From: DASUAS01 sp963819475
GTDB taxonomy: Bacteria > Actinomycetota > Acidimicrobiia > IMCC26256 > DASPTH01
Length of the DNA stretch: 64,000 nt
Direction of reading: 5' to 3'
Assembly: GCA_963819475.1 (NCBI GenBank)
Contig: CAWFWE010000008.1
Location: 62,001 to 126,000 of the forward strand
Below, piece after piece: positions 7,900 through 15,976 of this stretch. Both the position numbers and the translations under genes were made by a program. Numbering within the stretch: position 1 is the first letter of the stretch; the number at the start of each line of letters is the position of its first letter. Under the pieces are notes generated by a model. That model was not told the origin of the DNA. It searched no databases and worked only from the letters and a program-made list of their open reading frames with translations.

Positions 7900-8534
7900 C
7901 GACCGTCGTGGTGATCGCGAAGGAGCCCCGGCCCGGTCGCGTGAAGACCCGCCTCTGCCCGCCGTGCACCCCGGAGACCGCCGCCGCGATCGCTTCGGCC
8001 GCGCTGCGCGACACGCTCGCGGCGGTGGCCCACAGCCGGTGCAGCTCGCAAGTGCTCGCGCTCGACGGCGAGCCCGGTTCGTGGCTCCCACCCGGGTTCA
8101 CGATCGTGCCGCAACCGGCGGGTGATCTCGGGACCCGGCTGGCCGGCGCCGTCGACGCCACCACCGGACCTGTCCTCCTCGTCGGGATGGACACGCCGCA
8201 GCTCACACCCGCGCTCCTCGATCGGGCCTGCCGGCAGCTCCACGAGCCGGAGGTCGACGCGGTGCTGGGGCGCGCCGACGACGGTGGGTACTGGGCGATC
8301 GGTTTCCGGGGGCGCCGTCAGGGGGCGTTCGTCGGCGTCCCCATGTCGACGACCGGGACCGCGACCCGGCAGCTCGACCGCCTCCGGGAGCTCGGACTGC
8401 GGGTCGGGGAGCTACCCCGTCTCCGGGACGTCGACACGTTCGCCGACGCACGATCCGTCGCGCGGGAGGTGCCGGGATCACAGTTCGCGAACGCGGTGGC
8501 CAGGGCGGTCGCCACGTTCGAGGTGGCCGCGTGA
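7896..8534 (+). CDS. DUF2064 / TIGR04282-type transferase
   Basis: 212 residues from a GTG at 7896 whose GTGA overlaps the GT2 stop. The start VVVIAKEPRPGRVKTRLCPP is the hallmark of the DUF2064 group (nucleotidyl- or glycosyl-transferase fold, related to CofC and MobA). GMDTPQLTPALLDRA and GRADDGGYWAIGF give the metal- and nucleotide-binding segments. Proteins of this group often sit beside GT2 and methyltransferase genes. The reaction is not established; it may supply an activated sugar for the neighbouring glycosyltransferases. Confidence 0.82.
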   Translation: MTTVVVIAKEPRPGRVKTRLCPPCTPETAAAIASAALRDTLAAVAHSRCSSQVLALDGEPGSWLPPGFTIVPQPAGDLGTRLAGAVDATTGPVLLVGMDTPQLTPALLDRACRQLHEPEVDAVLGRADDGGYWAIGFRGRRQGAFVGVPMSTTGTATRQLDRLRELGLRVGELPRLRDVDTFADARSVAREVPGSQFANAVARAVATFEVAA

Positions 8535-9154
8535 GCGTCGGCGCCGACCGCGGTCTCGTCCTCGACCAGCGCGCGGTGCGGTTGCGGACCATCGGCGGCG
8601 AGGTCCTCGACCTTCCGGTCCATCGCTGGTTCGCGGCCGCCAGCATCGCCGAACAACGCGCGCTCGATCACGTCATCGGCCCCGCGCTCGACATCGGATG
8701 TGGACCGGGCCGCCATCTCGTCGCCCTGGCCGAGCGCCGGGTGTTCGCGCTGGGCATCGACATCTCGGGCCCGCTCCTCGACGTCGCGCGTGGTCAGGGC
8801 GTCAACGTGCTGGAGCGGTCGGTCTTCGATCGCGTCCCCGGAGTCGGCAAGTGGCGCAGCGCGTTGCTGCTCGACGGGAACATCGGCATCGGTGGCGACC
8901 CGGTCGCGTTGCTCGCCCGGGTGGGCGAGCTGCTCACAGGCGACGGCGTCCTGATCGTGGAGCTCGAACCGCTCGACTCCCCGGACGAGGTGCTGCTGGT
9001 GCGAGCCGAGACGCCGGCCGCGGTGGGGCCGTGGTTCCGGTGGACGACCGTCGGTCCCCGCCGGTTGGAGGCCATCGCGCGGACCGTCGAGTACGAGATC
9101 GTCGACGCGTGGGACGCCGACGACCGTTGCTTCGCCCGATTGCGTCGGCGATGA
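8531..9154 (+). CDS. Class I SAM-dependent methyltransferase
   Basis: 207 residues. Motif I ALDIGCGPGRHLVALA is at about residues 52-67, the acidic motif II region LGIDISGPLLDVA follows at about 73-85, and a third conserved strand (GVLIVELEPLD) lies at about 137-147. GTG start at 8531 overlaps the previous stop (GTGA), and its own TGA overlaps the ATG of the next gene. The substrate is unknown; the position between a DUF2064 transferase and a molybdopterin oxidoreductase suggests modification of the same product. Confidence 0.85.
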   Translation: MSVGADRGLVLDQRAVRLRTIGGEVLDLPVHRWFAAASIAEQRALDHVIGPALDIGCGPGRHLVALAERRVFALGIDISGPLLDVARGQGVNVLERSVFDRVPGVGKWRSALLLDGNIGIGGDPVALLARVGELLTGDGVLIVELEPLDSPDEVLLVRAETPAAVGPWFRWTTVGPRRLEAIARTVEYEIVDAWDADDRCFARLRRR

Positions 9155-10293
9155 GGGCGCCGCGGCCCCGCTTCACCAGCGCGCTGCACGACGAGCGCAC
9201 CGCGGCCTGGCTCGGCATCGCCCTCGGAGTCACGTTCGCGGTCTGCTTCACCACCGGCCTCTGGTCACACTTGCAGCAGAACCCGCCCGGATGGTTCGAT
9301 CCTCCGGCGCGACCGGCCGGCCTCTACCGATTCACCCAGGGCCTGCACGTCGCGACCGGCATCGCCACCATCCCGTTGCTCCTGGCGAAGCTCTGGGTCG
9401 TCTACCCCAAGCTCTTCCGGCGTCCGGTCTTCGCCGGGATCGGCTCGCTGCTCGAACGGGTCAGCCTGATCCCGCTGATCGGCGGCGGGATCTTCCTCCT
9501 GTTCACCGGCCTCGCCAACATCAACCTCTGGTATCCCTGGCCGTTCAACTTCCGTACCGCCCACTACTGGGTCGCGTGGATCACGATCGGCGCGCTCGTC
9601 GTCCATGTCGGCGCCAAGTTCACGACCACGCGCGATGCGATCTCCCGTCGCGCCGACGACGAGAGCGTCGCCGCGCGTGCCGTCGTCCGCTCGTCCGCGC
9701 TCGACCGGCGACGCTTCCTCACCCTGGTGGCCGGCGCCTCGGGGATGCTGACGCTGCTCACGGTCGGCCAGACCGTCTGGCCGCTCCGGAAGCTGGCGCT
9801 GCTCGCGCCCCGTCGCCCGGACACCGGACCGCAGGGCTTCCCGGTCAACCGGTCGGCTGCGGCCGCGGGCGTCGTGAGCGCGGCACAGGACCCGGGCTAC
9901 CGACTCGTCGTCATCGGCAAGGTTCGGCATCCGCTCGAGCTCTCGCTCGCCGAGCTCCGTGCGCTGCCGCTCCATCGCTCCGTGCTCCCGATCGCGTGCG
10001 TCGAAGGTTGGAGCGCGTCACGCGAGTGGCGCGGTGTACGGGTTCGTGACCTCCTCGACCGCGCCGGGGCCGCGGCCGACGCCCGGGTGCGCGTCCACTC
10101 CCTGCAGCAGCGTCTCGCCTACGCCTCGTCCGACCTCGATCCCGCGCAGGCACGTGATGCCGACACGCTCCTCGCGCTGGACGTCGAGGGCGAGCCGTTG
10201 CATGTGGATCATGGATATCCGCTTCGGCTCATCGGCCCGAACCGTCCCGGCGTCAACCAGACGAAGTGGGTCACCCGATTGGTCGTCACGTGA
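9151..10293 (+). CDS. Membrane-anchored molybdopterin-dependent oxidoreductase (sulfite oxidase-like)
   Basis: 380 residues. The N-terminal half has about four to five membrane segments, including GVTFAVCFTTGLWSHLQQ and LIPLIGGGIFLLFTGLANI, resembling cytochrome b-like/DUF4405 membrane domains with several His residues. After a further segment at about 190-210 preceded by RRRFL (a possible Tat-like RR context), the C-terminal 140 residues match the sulfite oxidase Mo-pterin domain with the candidate Mo-ligand Cys in IACVEGWSASREWRGV. The Mo domain is short, lacking the dimerisation domain. The start overlaps the methyltransferase stop. Electrons could pass between the Mo centre and the membrane domain; the substrate is unknown. 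Confidence 0.8.
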   Translation: MRAPRPRFTSALHDERTAAWLGIALGVTFAVCFTTGLWSHLQQNPPGWFDPPARPAGLYRFTQGLHVATGIATIPLLLAKLWVVYPKLFRRPVFAGIGSLLERVSLIPLIGGGIFLLFTGLANINLWYPWPFNFRTAHYWVAWITIGALVVHVGAKFTTTRDAISRRADDESVAARAVVRSSALDRRRFLTLVAGASGMLTLLTVGQTVWPLRKLALLAPRRPDTGPQGFPVNRSAAAAGVVSAAQDPGYRLVVIGKVRHPLELSLAELRALPLHRSVLPIACVEGWSASREWRGVRVRDLLDRAGAAADARVRVHSLQQRLAYASSDLDPAQARDADTLLALDVEGEPLHVDHGYPLRLIGPNRPGVNQTKWVTRLVVT

Positions 10294-10739
10294 GCCGCCC
10301 GACCGAGGACCGTCCCGGTGCCGGGTTCTGGATCGGGCTCGTGCTCGGCACGCCGGTGATGGTCTACGGCGCCTACGAGCTGGTGCAGCAGGCGGGCTGG
10401 CCCCGCGCCTTCGACGTCGCGGCGTGGCTCGGTGCCGGCCTCCTCCTCCACGACCTGGTCCTGGTGCCGGTCGTACTCGTGGTGGTCTGGGCGATCGGCC
10501 GGGTCGCGCCGCGTGCTCTCCGAACGCCCCTCCGGGCGGGTGTCCTCGGTAGCGCGCTCGTCGTCGCCGTCGCCTGGCCGGCGCTCCGCGGGTACGGCGA
10601 CCGCCCCGACAACCCGACAGTGCACCCGCTCGCGTACGGGACCGCGGTCCTCACCGCGTTGGCGTTGTTGTGGGGTGCCGTTGCGCTGTGGTCGGCGGCA
10701 GCGCTCCTGCGCCGTTCGTCGCCGACGCCCACGCCGTGA
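10290..10739 (+). CDS. Small integral membrane protein
   Basis: 149 residues from a GTG at 10290 (GTGA overlap with the Mo-enzyme stop) and four predicted membrane segments, at about residues 15-32, 45-72, 80-100 and 115-138. No enzyme motif was recognised. Its tight coupling suggests it is a subunit or partner of the membrane Mo-oxidoreductase. The 3' 89 bases overlap the convergent mtnP gene, an unusually long overlap. Confidence 0.7.
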   Translation: MSRPTEDRPGAGFWIGLVLGTPVMVYGAYELVQQAGWPRAFDVAAWLGAGLLLHDLVLVPVVLVVVWAIGRVAPRALRTPLRAGVLGSALVVAVAWPALRGYGDRPDNPTVHPLAYGTAVLTALALLWGAVALWSAAALLRRSSPTPTP

Positions 10740-11499
10740 TCACATCGCTCAACACAGATCGCAGCCGAGCGAGGTTCTGTTCGAACAGCTCGAAGACGCG
10801 CTCCTGGCTCACCGGCTCGAGCTCGGGGCGACCGACGAGACCGGCGTCGTAGTCCGTGACCAGCGCGGCTGCACCGAAAGGGATACCGGCTTCCCGCGCC
10901 AGCGCGGCCTCCGGGTGCTGCGTCATGTTGACGACGTGCCAACCCATGCTGCCGAACCACTCCGACTCGGCGCGCGTCGAGAACCGAGGGCCGTTCACCA
11001 CGACCACGGTGCCGCGCTCGTGCACGACGAACCGTTCGCCCCTGCCCGCGTCGATGAGCAGGGTCCGCAGGAGCGGGTCATAGGGATCGGCGAGAGACGT
11101 GTGCTGCGGACCGTTGTCGAAGCAGTCGTGGAACGTCTCGATCCGGCCCGACGTCCGGTCAACCAGTTGGTCCACGACGACGAGGTCTCCCGGCGCGATC
11201 CCGGGTTGCAACGACCCCGCCGCGAACGGTGCGAGCAGCGCCCTCACCCCGAGCGCACGCATGGCGGCCACGTTTGCCCGGTAGTCCACCTTGTGGGGTG
11301 GGAGGTGGTGGCGCACGCCGTGCCGGGGGAGGAACGCCACCCGCACCGCGCCGAGCATCCCGACGGTGATCGGCGCCGAGGGCTTGCCCCAGGTGGTGTC
11401 GACCGTGACCTCGTGCGTGTCGTCGAGGAAGGAGTAGAAGCCCGAACCGCCGAACACACCGACGTCGGCGCCCGCAGCCGCAACGGTTCCGAGATCCAT
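10651..11499 (-). CDS. mtnP: S-methyl-5'-thioadenosine phosphorylase
   Basis: 282 residues of the purine nucleoside phosphorylase family. Seen: VGVFGGSGFYSFLDD near the start (phosphate loop), FLPRHGVRHHLPPHKVDYRAN (PRHG and the H-x-H segment), and NMTQHPEAALAREAGI (the conserved M-T substrate-binding residues), then VTDYDAG. The enzyme cleaves methylthioadenosine to adenine and methylthioribose-1-phosphate in polyamine/methionine salvage, in the cytoplasm. GGAGAG precedes the ATG. The last 25 or so residues are low-complexity Thr/Pro/Ala and lie within the overlap with the convergent membrane-protein gene, so this tail is probably dispensable. Confidence 0.92.
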   Translation of the reverse strand: MDLGTVAAAGADVGVFGGSGFYSFLDDTHEVTVDTTWGKPSAPITVGMLGAVRVAFLPRHGVRHHLPPHKVDYRANVAAMRALGVRALLAPFAAGSLQPGIAPGDLVVVDQLVDRTSGRIETFHDCFDNGPQHTSLADPYDPLLRTLLIDAGRGERFVVHERGTVVVVNGPRFSTRAESEWFGSMGWHVVNMTQHPEAALAREAGIPFGAAALVTDYDAGLVGRPELEPVSQERVFELFEQNLARLRSVLSDVITAWASATNGAGALPPTTAQRHPTTTPTR

Positions 11500-11612
11500 C
11501 TGGTCACTCTCCGAACCTGCGGGAGCCGGCGGATGCCGCGATCGGTCCGTAACGAAACCGGTGCGATCGGCACTCTTCCGTGATCAGGACGCGACGAGGC
11601 GGTTGAGCAGCG

Positions 11613-12095
11613 ATGGGCGTGATCCCGAACCTGGAGCTCCTCACCATCCCGCCGGGCGCGGCCCGGGAACAGTGGGTTTCGCTGCTGGAGCTCGCCGACG
11701 AGCCGGTGCCGCTCCGCCGGTACGTACAGCAGGGCGTCCTCCACGGCGTCGAGGACGAGGACCGCACCCCGATCGCGGCGGTCCTGGTGATCCACCTCGC
11801 CGACGACGTGGCCGAGTTGCGGGCGGTCGCGGTCGCCGAACCGCACCAAGGCCGCGGCATCGGGACCTGGATCGTGACCGCGGTGTGCGATCGCGTGCGC
11901 GCCGGCGGGGCGCGGCGCGTCGTCGTCGGGACCGCGAGCTCGGGCATCCGGCAGCTCGGGTTCTATCAGCGGCTCGGTTTCCGGCTGAGCCACGTCGACC
12001 GTGACTTCTTCACCCAGGAACGCGGATATCCGGCGGACGACCACGAGAACGGGATCCCGGTGCGGGACATGGTCTGGATGGACCGATCGCTGTGA
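11613..12095 (+). CDS. GNAT family N-acetyltransferase
   Basis: 160 residues. The acetyl-CoA binding motif A is AVAEPHQGRGIGTWIVTAV (Q-x-x-G-x-G) at about residues 73-91; motif B is FYQRLGFRLSHVDRDFF. The fold is complete and single-domain. The stop overlaps the GTG of a second acetyltransferase gene, so both are probably cotranscribed. Acceptor unknown. Confidence 0.85.
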   Translation: MGVIPNLELLTIPPGAAREQWVSLLELADEPVPLRRYVQQGVLHGVEDEDRTPIAAVLVIHLADDVAELRAVAVAEPHQGRGIGTWIVTAVCDRVRAGGARRVVVGTASSGIRQLGFYQRLGFRLSHVDRDFFTQERGYPADDHENGIPVRDMVWMDRSL

Positions 12096-12844
12096 CGACG
12101 GTGCTGCCCGGGCAGGACACGCTCATCGCGTGCTGGAACGCGCTGGCGGAGACGTCGGCCGGCGCCCAACTGCACGAGTCCTCCCGCGTGGTGGTGGCCA
12201 CGTTCCCGTCGTGGCTGCCGTTGAACAACGCGATCGTGCTCGACGGCGATCCGGCGACGCGATCCGTCGTCACGTCCGAGGTGGCGCGCGTGTATGCCGA
12301 CGCGGGGGTTGACGTGTGGGCGTTGTGGGTGTCGAGCTGCGCCGTCAGCTTCGATGCCCCCGACCATGTGCGGGAGGTCGCCGGGCTGGAGCGCGACACG
12401 ACGACGCTCGTCATGCAGGCCGGCCTCCGTCCGGGACTCCGCTCCCACGACGAGGTCGTCGAAGCATCGATGGCCGCGATCGTCCGTGTCGCGAACGAGG
12501 AGCCGGTGCCGGCGCACCAGCTCGGGGCGCCGGAGACCACGCCCGGCCTGTCGGCGTGGGTGCTGGTGGTCGACGGGATGGCGGTGGTGTGCGCGTGGAC
12601 CTTCCTCCACCAGCAGGACTGCGGCATCTACGCCGTCGGGACGTTGCCGGCCTGGCGACGCAGGGGGTTGGCGCGCACGCTCATGGAGCACGTGCTCGCC
12701 GACGCACAGCGCCGGGGGGCGCGAACGGCGAGCCTGCAGTCGACGCGCATGGGGCAACCGCTGTACGAGTCGCTGGGCTTCACTCCCGTCGGCCGGTACG
12801 AGGAGTGGGTCTCCCATGGTGCGCGAATCGCGGGGCCCGGTTGA
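12092..12844 (+). CDS. GNAT family N-acetyltransferase, two-part
   Basis: 250 residues. The C-terminal 125 residues carry a GNAT domain: AVGTLPAWRRRGLARTLMEH (the R-R-x-G-x-A CoA loop) and QPLYESLGFTPVGRYEEWV. The N-terminal half lacks that loop and looks like a degenerate GNAT-like or substrate domain (FPSWLPLNNAIV segment). GTG start at 12092 overlaps the upstream GNAT stop. It is followed immediately by a promoter-like region for the next operon. Confidence 0.8.
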   Translation: MTTVLPGQDTLIACWNALAETSAGAQLHESSRVVVATFPSWLPLNNAIVLDGDPATRSVVTSEVARVYADAGVDVWALWVSSCAVSFDAPDHVREVAGLERDTTTLVMQAGLRPGLRSHDEVVEASMAAIVRVANEEPVPAHQLGAPETTPGLSAWVLVVDGMAVVCAWTFLHQQDCGIYAVGTLPAWRRRGLARTLMEHVLADAQRRGARTASLQSTRMGQPLYESLGFTPVGRYEEWVSHGARIAGPG

Positions 12845-12892
12845 CATCCGAGATCATTTCAGTACTCTCTCAACTCACGAGTTGCTGAAATG
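12841..12892 (+). promoter_or_regulatory. Promoter with overlapping inverted repeats before the TIGR03086/ArsR operon
   Basis: TTGACA at 12841-12846 and TACTCT at 12863-12868 with a 16-base spacer form a sigma-70-like promoter. It overlaps an outer inverted repeat CATTTCAG (12855-12862) / CTGAAATG (12885-12892) and an inner palindrome CAACTC-ac-GAGTTG (12871-12884). This is a natural binding site for the ArsR-type regulator encoded by the second gene of the operon. The promoter begins at the stop codon of the preceding gene. Confidence 0.6.
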
Positions 12893-12905
12893 GTGGAGAT
12901 CGACG

Positions 12906-13448
12906 ATGCCAACCGACCCGATCGTGCTCTTCGAGTGCGCGGCGTCGAGAGCTGCGGAGATGGCCGAGACCGTGCGGCCGGAGCAGCGGCACGCGCCGAC
13001 GCCGTGTCCCGAGTGGGATGTCGACGCGCTGCTCGCGCACATGGTGGGGGGTACCGGCTATCTCCTCGACGCGCTCGGGGTCGCGCCATCGCCCGCCGGG
13101 ACCGATGACCGGTCGTATCGCGAGGAGGTGGCGCGCGGCGCCGAGTCGCTGCGGGCACCAGGAGTCGGTGATCGTCGCTGCATGTCCCCGGCCGGTTTCG
13201 AGTGGTCGGTGCGGGAGGCCGCGGCCGGGACGGCGATGGATCAGCTGGTGCACACCTGGGACCTCGCGGTGGCGATCGGGGGAGACCGCCGGCTCGATCC
13301 CGAGCTCGTCGACGCGTGCGTGACGATGTTCCTGCCTCAGATGCCCGAGATCGGGCGCGCGGCCGGACTCATCGGCCCCGAGGTCCAGGTGCCGCCGGGC
13401 GCTTCCGCCCAGGAGCGGCTGCTGGGTGCGATGGGGCGGCACCCGTGA
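12906..13448 (+). CDS. TIGR03086-type DinB/maleylpyruvate isomerase-like protein
   Basis: 180 residues. The TPCPEWDVDALLAHMVGGT segment at about 35-53 is the signature of the actinobacterial TIGR03086 family, with a conserved His (H49 region) and a second His in MDQLVHTWDLA near residue 118, positions used for metal binding in the DinB-like four-helix fold. Many members use mycothiol as cofactor. The ATG at 12906 is chosen for the GGTGGAG ribosome-binding site and homology; longer frames are shadows. First gene of a four-gene coupled operon. Confidence 0.82.
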   Translation: MPTDPIVLFECAASRAAEMAETVRPEQRHAPTPCPEWDVDALLAHMVGGTGYLLDALGVAPSPAGTDDRSYREEVARGAESLRAPGVGDRRCMSPAGFEWSVREAAAGTAMDQLVHTWDLAVAIGGDRRLDPELVDACVTMFLPQMPEIGRAAGLIGPEVQVPPGASAQERLLGAMGRHP

Positions 13449-13786
13449 ACCGCGACGACACGCTCGACGACGCGGTCCGGGCGATGGGACATCCGGGGCG
13501 ACGGGCGATGCTCCGCCTCGCGCGCGACGAGGAGCGCACTGCGTCGGAGCTCGCCGACGTGGCGAAGCTGTCCCCGTCGGCCGCGAGCCCGCATCTCAAG
13601 CTCCTCCGCGAGACCGGTCTGATGCACGTCCGGGTCGATGCCAAGCGACGCCTGTACCGGGTCGACCTCCGACGACTGGCCGAGGTGCGGGCCGCCTTGG
13701 ACGAGCTCTGGGGCGATCGCCTCGACGCGCTGAAGGAGCAGGCGGAAGCGCAGCCTCCCGCCCGAGACCGGCGGCGGTCGGCGTGA
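13445..13786 (+). CDS. ArsR family transcriptional regulator
   Basis: 113 residues. Winged helix-turn-helix: AMGHPGRRAMLRLARDEERT, then ELADVAKLSPSAASPHLKLL (recognition helix) and the wing VRVDAKRRLYRVDL. No cysteine metal-sensing motif is visible, so it belongs to the SRPBCC-associated non-metal group. GTG start at 13445 overlaps the upstream stop. Its gene is directly followed by an SRPBCC gene, the usual arrangement of this group. Likely an autorepressor acting at the inverted repeats at 12855-12892. Confidence 0.85.
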   Translation: MNRDDTLDDAVRAMGHPGRRAMLRLARDEERTASELADVAKLSPSAASPHLKLLRETGLMHVRVDAKRRLYRVDLRRLAEVRAALDELWGDRLDALKEQAEAQPPARDRRRSA

Positions 13787-14250
13787 AGCTCGTCGAGCGG
13801 CGGGTCTTCATCGATGCCCCGCCGGCGCGTGTGTACGAGCTCCTCACCGACGGCGAGCTGCTCGCCGGTTGGATGGCTCCCGTCACCGTCGTCGACCCGC
13901 GGCCCGGTGGTTCGCTGGCCTGGACGCACCTCAACGGCGACAGCGTCATCGGCGAGTTCGTCGAGCTGGTGCCCGGTCGGCGCGTCGCGTTCACCTACGG
14001 GTGGGACCGCGAAGAGGTGGGCATCCCCCCGGGTTCCACCACGGTCGAGATCGAGCTCCGTCCCCGGGGCGGTGGCACGGAGCTCCACCTCGTCCACCGG
14101 GGCCTGGCCGGTCCGGCGGCCGATGCCCACGGTGGTGGGTGGAGCAACTACCTCGCACGACTCGCCGCGGTCGCCGAGGGTCGGGACCCGGGCCCCGACC
14201 CGCTGGCAGAGGAGCGCGTGCCGTCGGCCGACGGGTCGAGTCGGTTGTGA
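13783..14250 (+). CDS. SRPBCC/AHSA1-like protein
   Basis: 155 residues. The start VKLVERRVFIDAPPARVYEL and the WMAPVTVVDPRPGGSL and YGWDREEVGIPPGSTTVEI segments are typical of the activator of Hsp90 ATPase (AHSA1)-like START superfamily, which binds hydrophobic ligands in a helix-grip fold. GTG start at 13783 overlaps the ArsR stop. ArsR-SRPBCC pairs are common in actinobacteria; the ligand is not known. Confidence 0.8.
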   Translation: MKLVERRVFIDAPPARVYELLTDGELLAGWMAPVTVVDPRPGGSLAWTHLNGDSVIGEFVELVPGRRVAFTYGWDREEVGIPPGSTTVEIELRPRGGGTELHLVHRGLAGPAADAHGGGWSNYLARLAAVAEGRDPGPDPLAEERVPSADGSSRL

Positions 14251-14600
14251 CCGATCGAAGCCGGACCCTCGGCGAGGATCGGTTCTGGTCGCTCGCCGAG
14301 CCGCTGCTGGACCAGGCGGGTGTCACCCGGTCGACGATGATGGGGTTTCCGTGCCTGCGGCTCGACGGCGTGTTCTTCGCGTCCTGCGACCGGCGTACCG
14401 GTGACCTCGTGGTCAAGCTGAACGAGCAACGGGTTTCCGAGCTGCTCGACGCGCACGTGGGTGAGCCGTTCGCGCCCAATGGCCGCCGGTTCCGTGAGTG
14501 GGTCAGCATCCCGCGTCGTCGAGCACGTCGCTGGGCCGCGCTCCTCGACGAAGCGCTCCACCTCGCAGCGACACGCGCCGGCCGCCGTGAGCCGAGGTGA
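14247..14600 (+). CDS. Small TfoX/MmcQ-like protein
   Basis: 117 residues from a GTG overlapping the SRPBCC stop. The pattern MMGFPCLRLDGVFFASCDR then LVVKLNEQRVSELL and a terminal helix (RRWAALLDEALHLA) resembles TfoX N-terminal or YjbR/MmcQ-like small proteins, which are usually uncharacterised and sometimes DNA-binding. The family assignment is tentative. Last gene of the operon starting at 12906. Confidence 0.55.
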   Translation: MTDRSRTLGEDRFWSLAEPLLDQAGVTRSTMMGFPCLRLDGVFFASCDRRTGDLVVKLNEQRVSELLDAHVGEPFAPNGRRFREWVSIPRRRARRWAALLDEALHLAATRAGRREPR

Positions 14601-14654
14601 CGCCGGTGGGTCTCCGGTGGCGGCCGAACCGCCGGGCAGGCAGTCTTGTAGCCC

Positions 14655-15092
14655 ATGGGCGTCGACGTGGTCACCGAGATCACGATCGACCGACCGATCG
14701 ACGTCGTCGCCGAGTTCGCGGCGGAGCCGTCGAACGCGCCCGAGTGGTACGAGAACATCGAATCGGTCGAGTCGAGGTCCGAGCCGCCGCTCGCGGTCGG
14801 GTCCCGGATGGAGTTCGTCGCGCGATTTCTCGGGCGACGCCTCGAGTACACCTACGAGGTCGCGGAGTACGCCCCCGGTGAGCGCTTCGTGATGCGCACC
14901 GCCGAAGGACCCTTCCCCATGGAGACGACCTACACCTGGACGTCCGAGGGGAGCGCGACGAGGATGACGTTGCGCAACCGTGGTGAGCCCCGCGGTTTCT
15001 CGAGGTTCGTGGCACCGATCATGGTGCCGGCCATGCGGCGCGCGAACCGGAAGGACCTGCAGCGACTGAAGGCGAGGCTCGAAGCCTCGTGA
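14655..15092 (+). CDS. SRPBCC family (polyketide cyclase/dehydrase-like) protein
   Basis: 145 residues. ITIDRPIDVVAEFAAEPSNA at the N-terminus, EWYENIESVES and the ERFVMRTAEGPFPMETTYTW strand pair give the START-like ligand-binding fold; a long C-terminal helix (RRANRKDLQRLKARLEAS) closes the pocket. There is a 54-base gap after the previous operon. No catalytic residues can be assigned. Confidence 0.78.
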   Translation: MGVDVVTEITIDRPIDVVAEFAAEPSNAPEWYENIESVESRSEPPLAVGSRMEFVARFLGRRLEYTYEVAEYAPGERFVMRTAEGPFPMETTYTWTSEGSATRMTLRNRGEPRGFSRFVAPIMVPAMRRANRKDLQRLKARLEAS

Positions 15093-15208
15093 TCGACGAG
15101 GACTCGGTCCTGACGGCGCGACGGCGGCCCCGAAGATTCCGTAACGGAGCGATGCGAGACCTGGACACTGCTGGAGAGCATTTCACGACATCTCGGGAGG
15201 GACACACC

Positions 15209-15574
15209 ATGCCAAGCGTGAACGCGAAGAGCTTCGACACACCCGACGAGACCCGGACGCCCGACAAGACGAAGATCGACGTGGTCGACCTGGGTGGGCC
15301 GAAGGCGGCACGGATGACCGCACAACCCGGATGGCGCTGGTCGGAGTGCATCAAGCCGGTGGTGGGCGGCGACAGCTGCCAGACGCATCACCTCGGCGTC
15401 GTCGTAGGCGGCCTGCTGCACGTCGTGCACAATGACGGCACCGAGGTCGAGGTCGGCGCCGGCCAGGCGTACGAGATCCAGCCCGGCCACGACGCGTGGG
15501 TCGTCGGCGACCAGCCGTTCGTGGCCTACGAGTTCGACACGTCGGCGGCGGAGACGTACGCGCGCCCCTCCTGA
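15209..15574 (+). CDS. Cupin domain protein
   Basis: 121 residues of a single cupin barrel. QTHHLGVVVGGLLHVVHNDG (residues about 58-77) gives the HH pair of cupin motif 1, and the second half (YEIQPGHDAWVVGDQPFVAY) has a His in the motif 2 position, so a metal may be bound. A longer in-frame extension to 15089 exists, but the ATG at 15209 has a GGGAGG ribosome-binding site at the right distance. Substrate unknown. Confidence 0.75.
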   Translation: MPSVNAKSFDTPDETRTPDKTKIDVVDLGGPKAARMTAQPGWRWSECIKPVVGGDSCQTHHLGVVVGGLLHVVHNDGTEVEVGAGQAYEIQPGHDAWVVGDQPFVAYEFDTSAAETYARPS

Positions 15575-15676
15575 GCGGTCCGTTCGTGCGCGCCGTGCAC
15601 GACGTCCGCCGGCGGGATGACGACGAAGGCGCAGGGGCGATCGCGGAACGACAGCCGTAAGAGGAGCGAGGGAGTG

Positions 15677-15967
15677 ATGGCATCGAGCAGCAACGATCCC
15701 GTGGCGGACCTGTTGCAGGAAGCGGCGGAGACGCATCACCGCGTGTACCGAATCACCGACGGAACCGATGACGACTGGGCTTCCTGGTATGCGGACTGGT
15801 TGCTCACGCTCTCGGAGCTGCCGGAGCTGCTCACCACTCGACCGGTTCGCAGTCATCTCGTGCACGCATTGGTGCAGCTCGACCGCGATCACGCAGCCGC
15901 CGACACGAACGAGGCGTGGCCGGATTTCTACGCGCGCCGCCTCCGCAACACCTTCGGCTCCGCGTAG
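15677..15967 (+). CDS. Small uncharacterised helical protein
   Basis: 96 residues rich in aromatic and acidic positions: DDDWASWYADWLLTLSELPE and a C-terminal WPDFYARRLRNTF. The W-x-x-W-Y-A and F-Y-A-R motifs suggest a compact helical domain found in small bacterial proteins of unknown function. The ATG at 15677 follows a GAGGAGCGAGGGAG ribosome-binding region; an earlier in-frame ATG at 15617 lacks one. It lies 9 bases before the ECF sigma gene. Confidence 0.6.
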   Translation: MASSSNDPVADLLQEAAETHHRVYRITDGTDDDWASWYADWLLTLSELPELLTTRPVRSHLVHALVQLDRDHAAADTNEAWPDFYARRLRNTFGSA

Positions 15968-15976
15968 GAACCCTCC

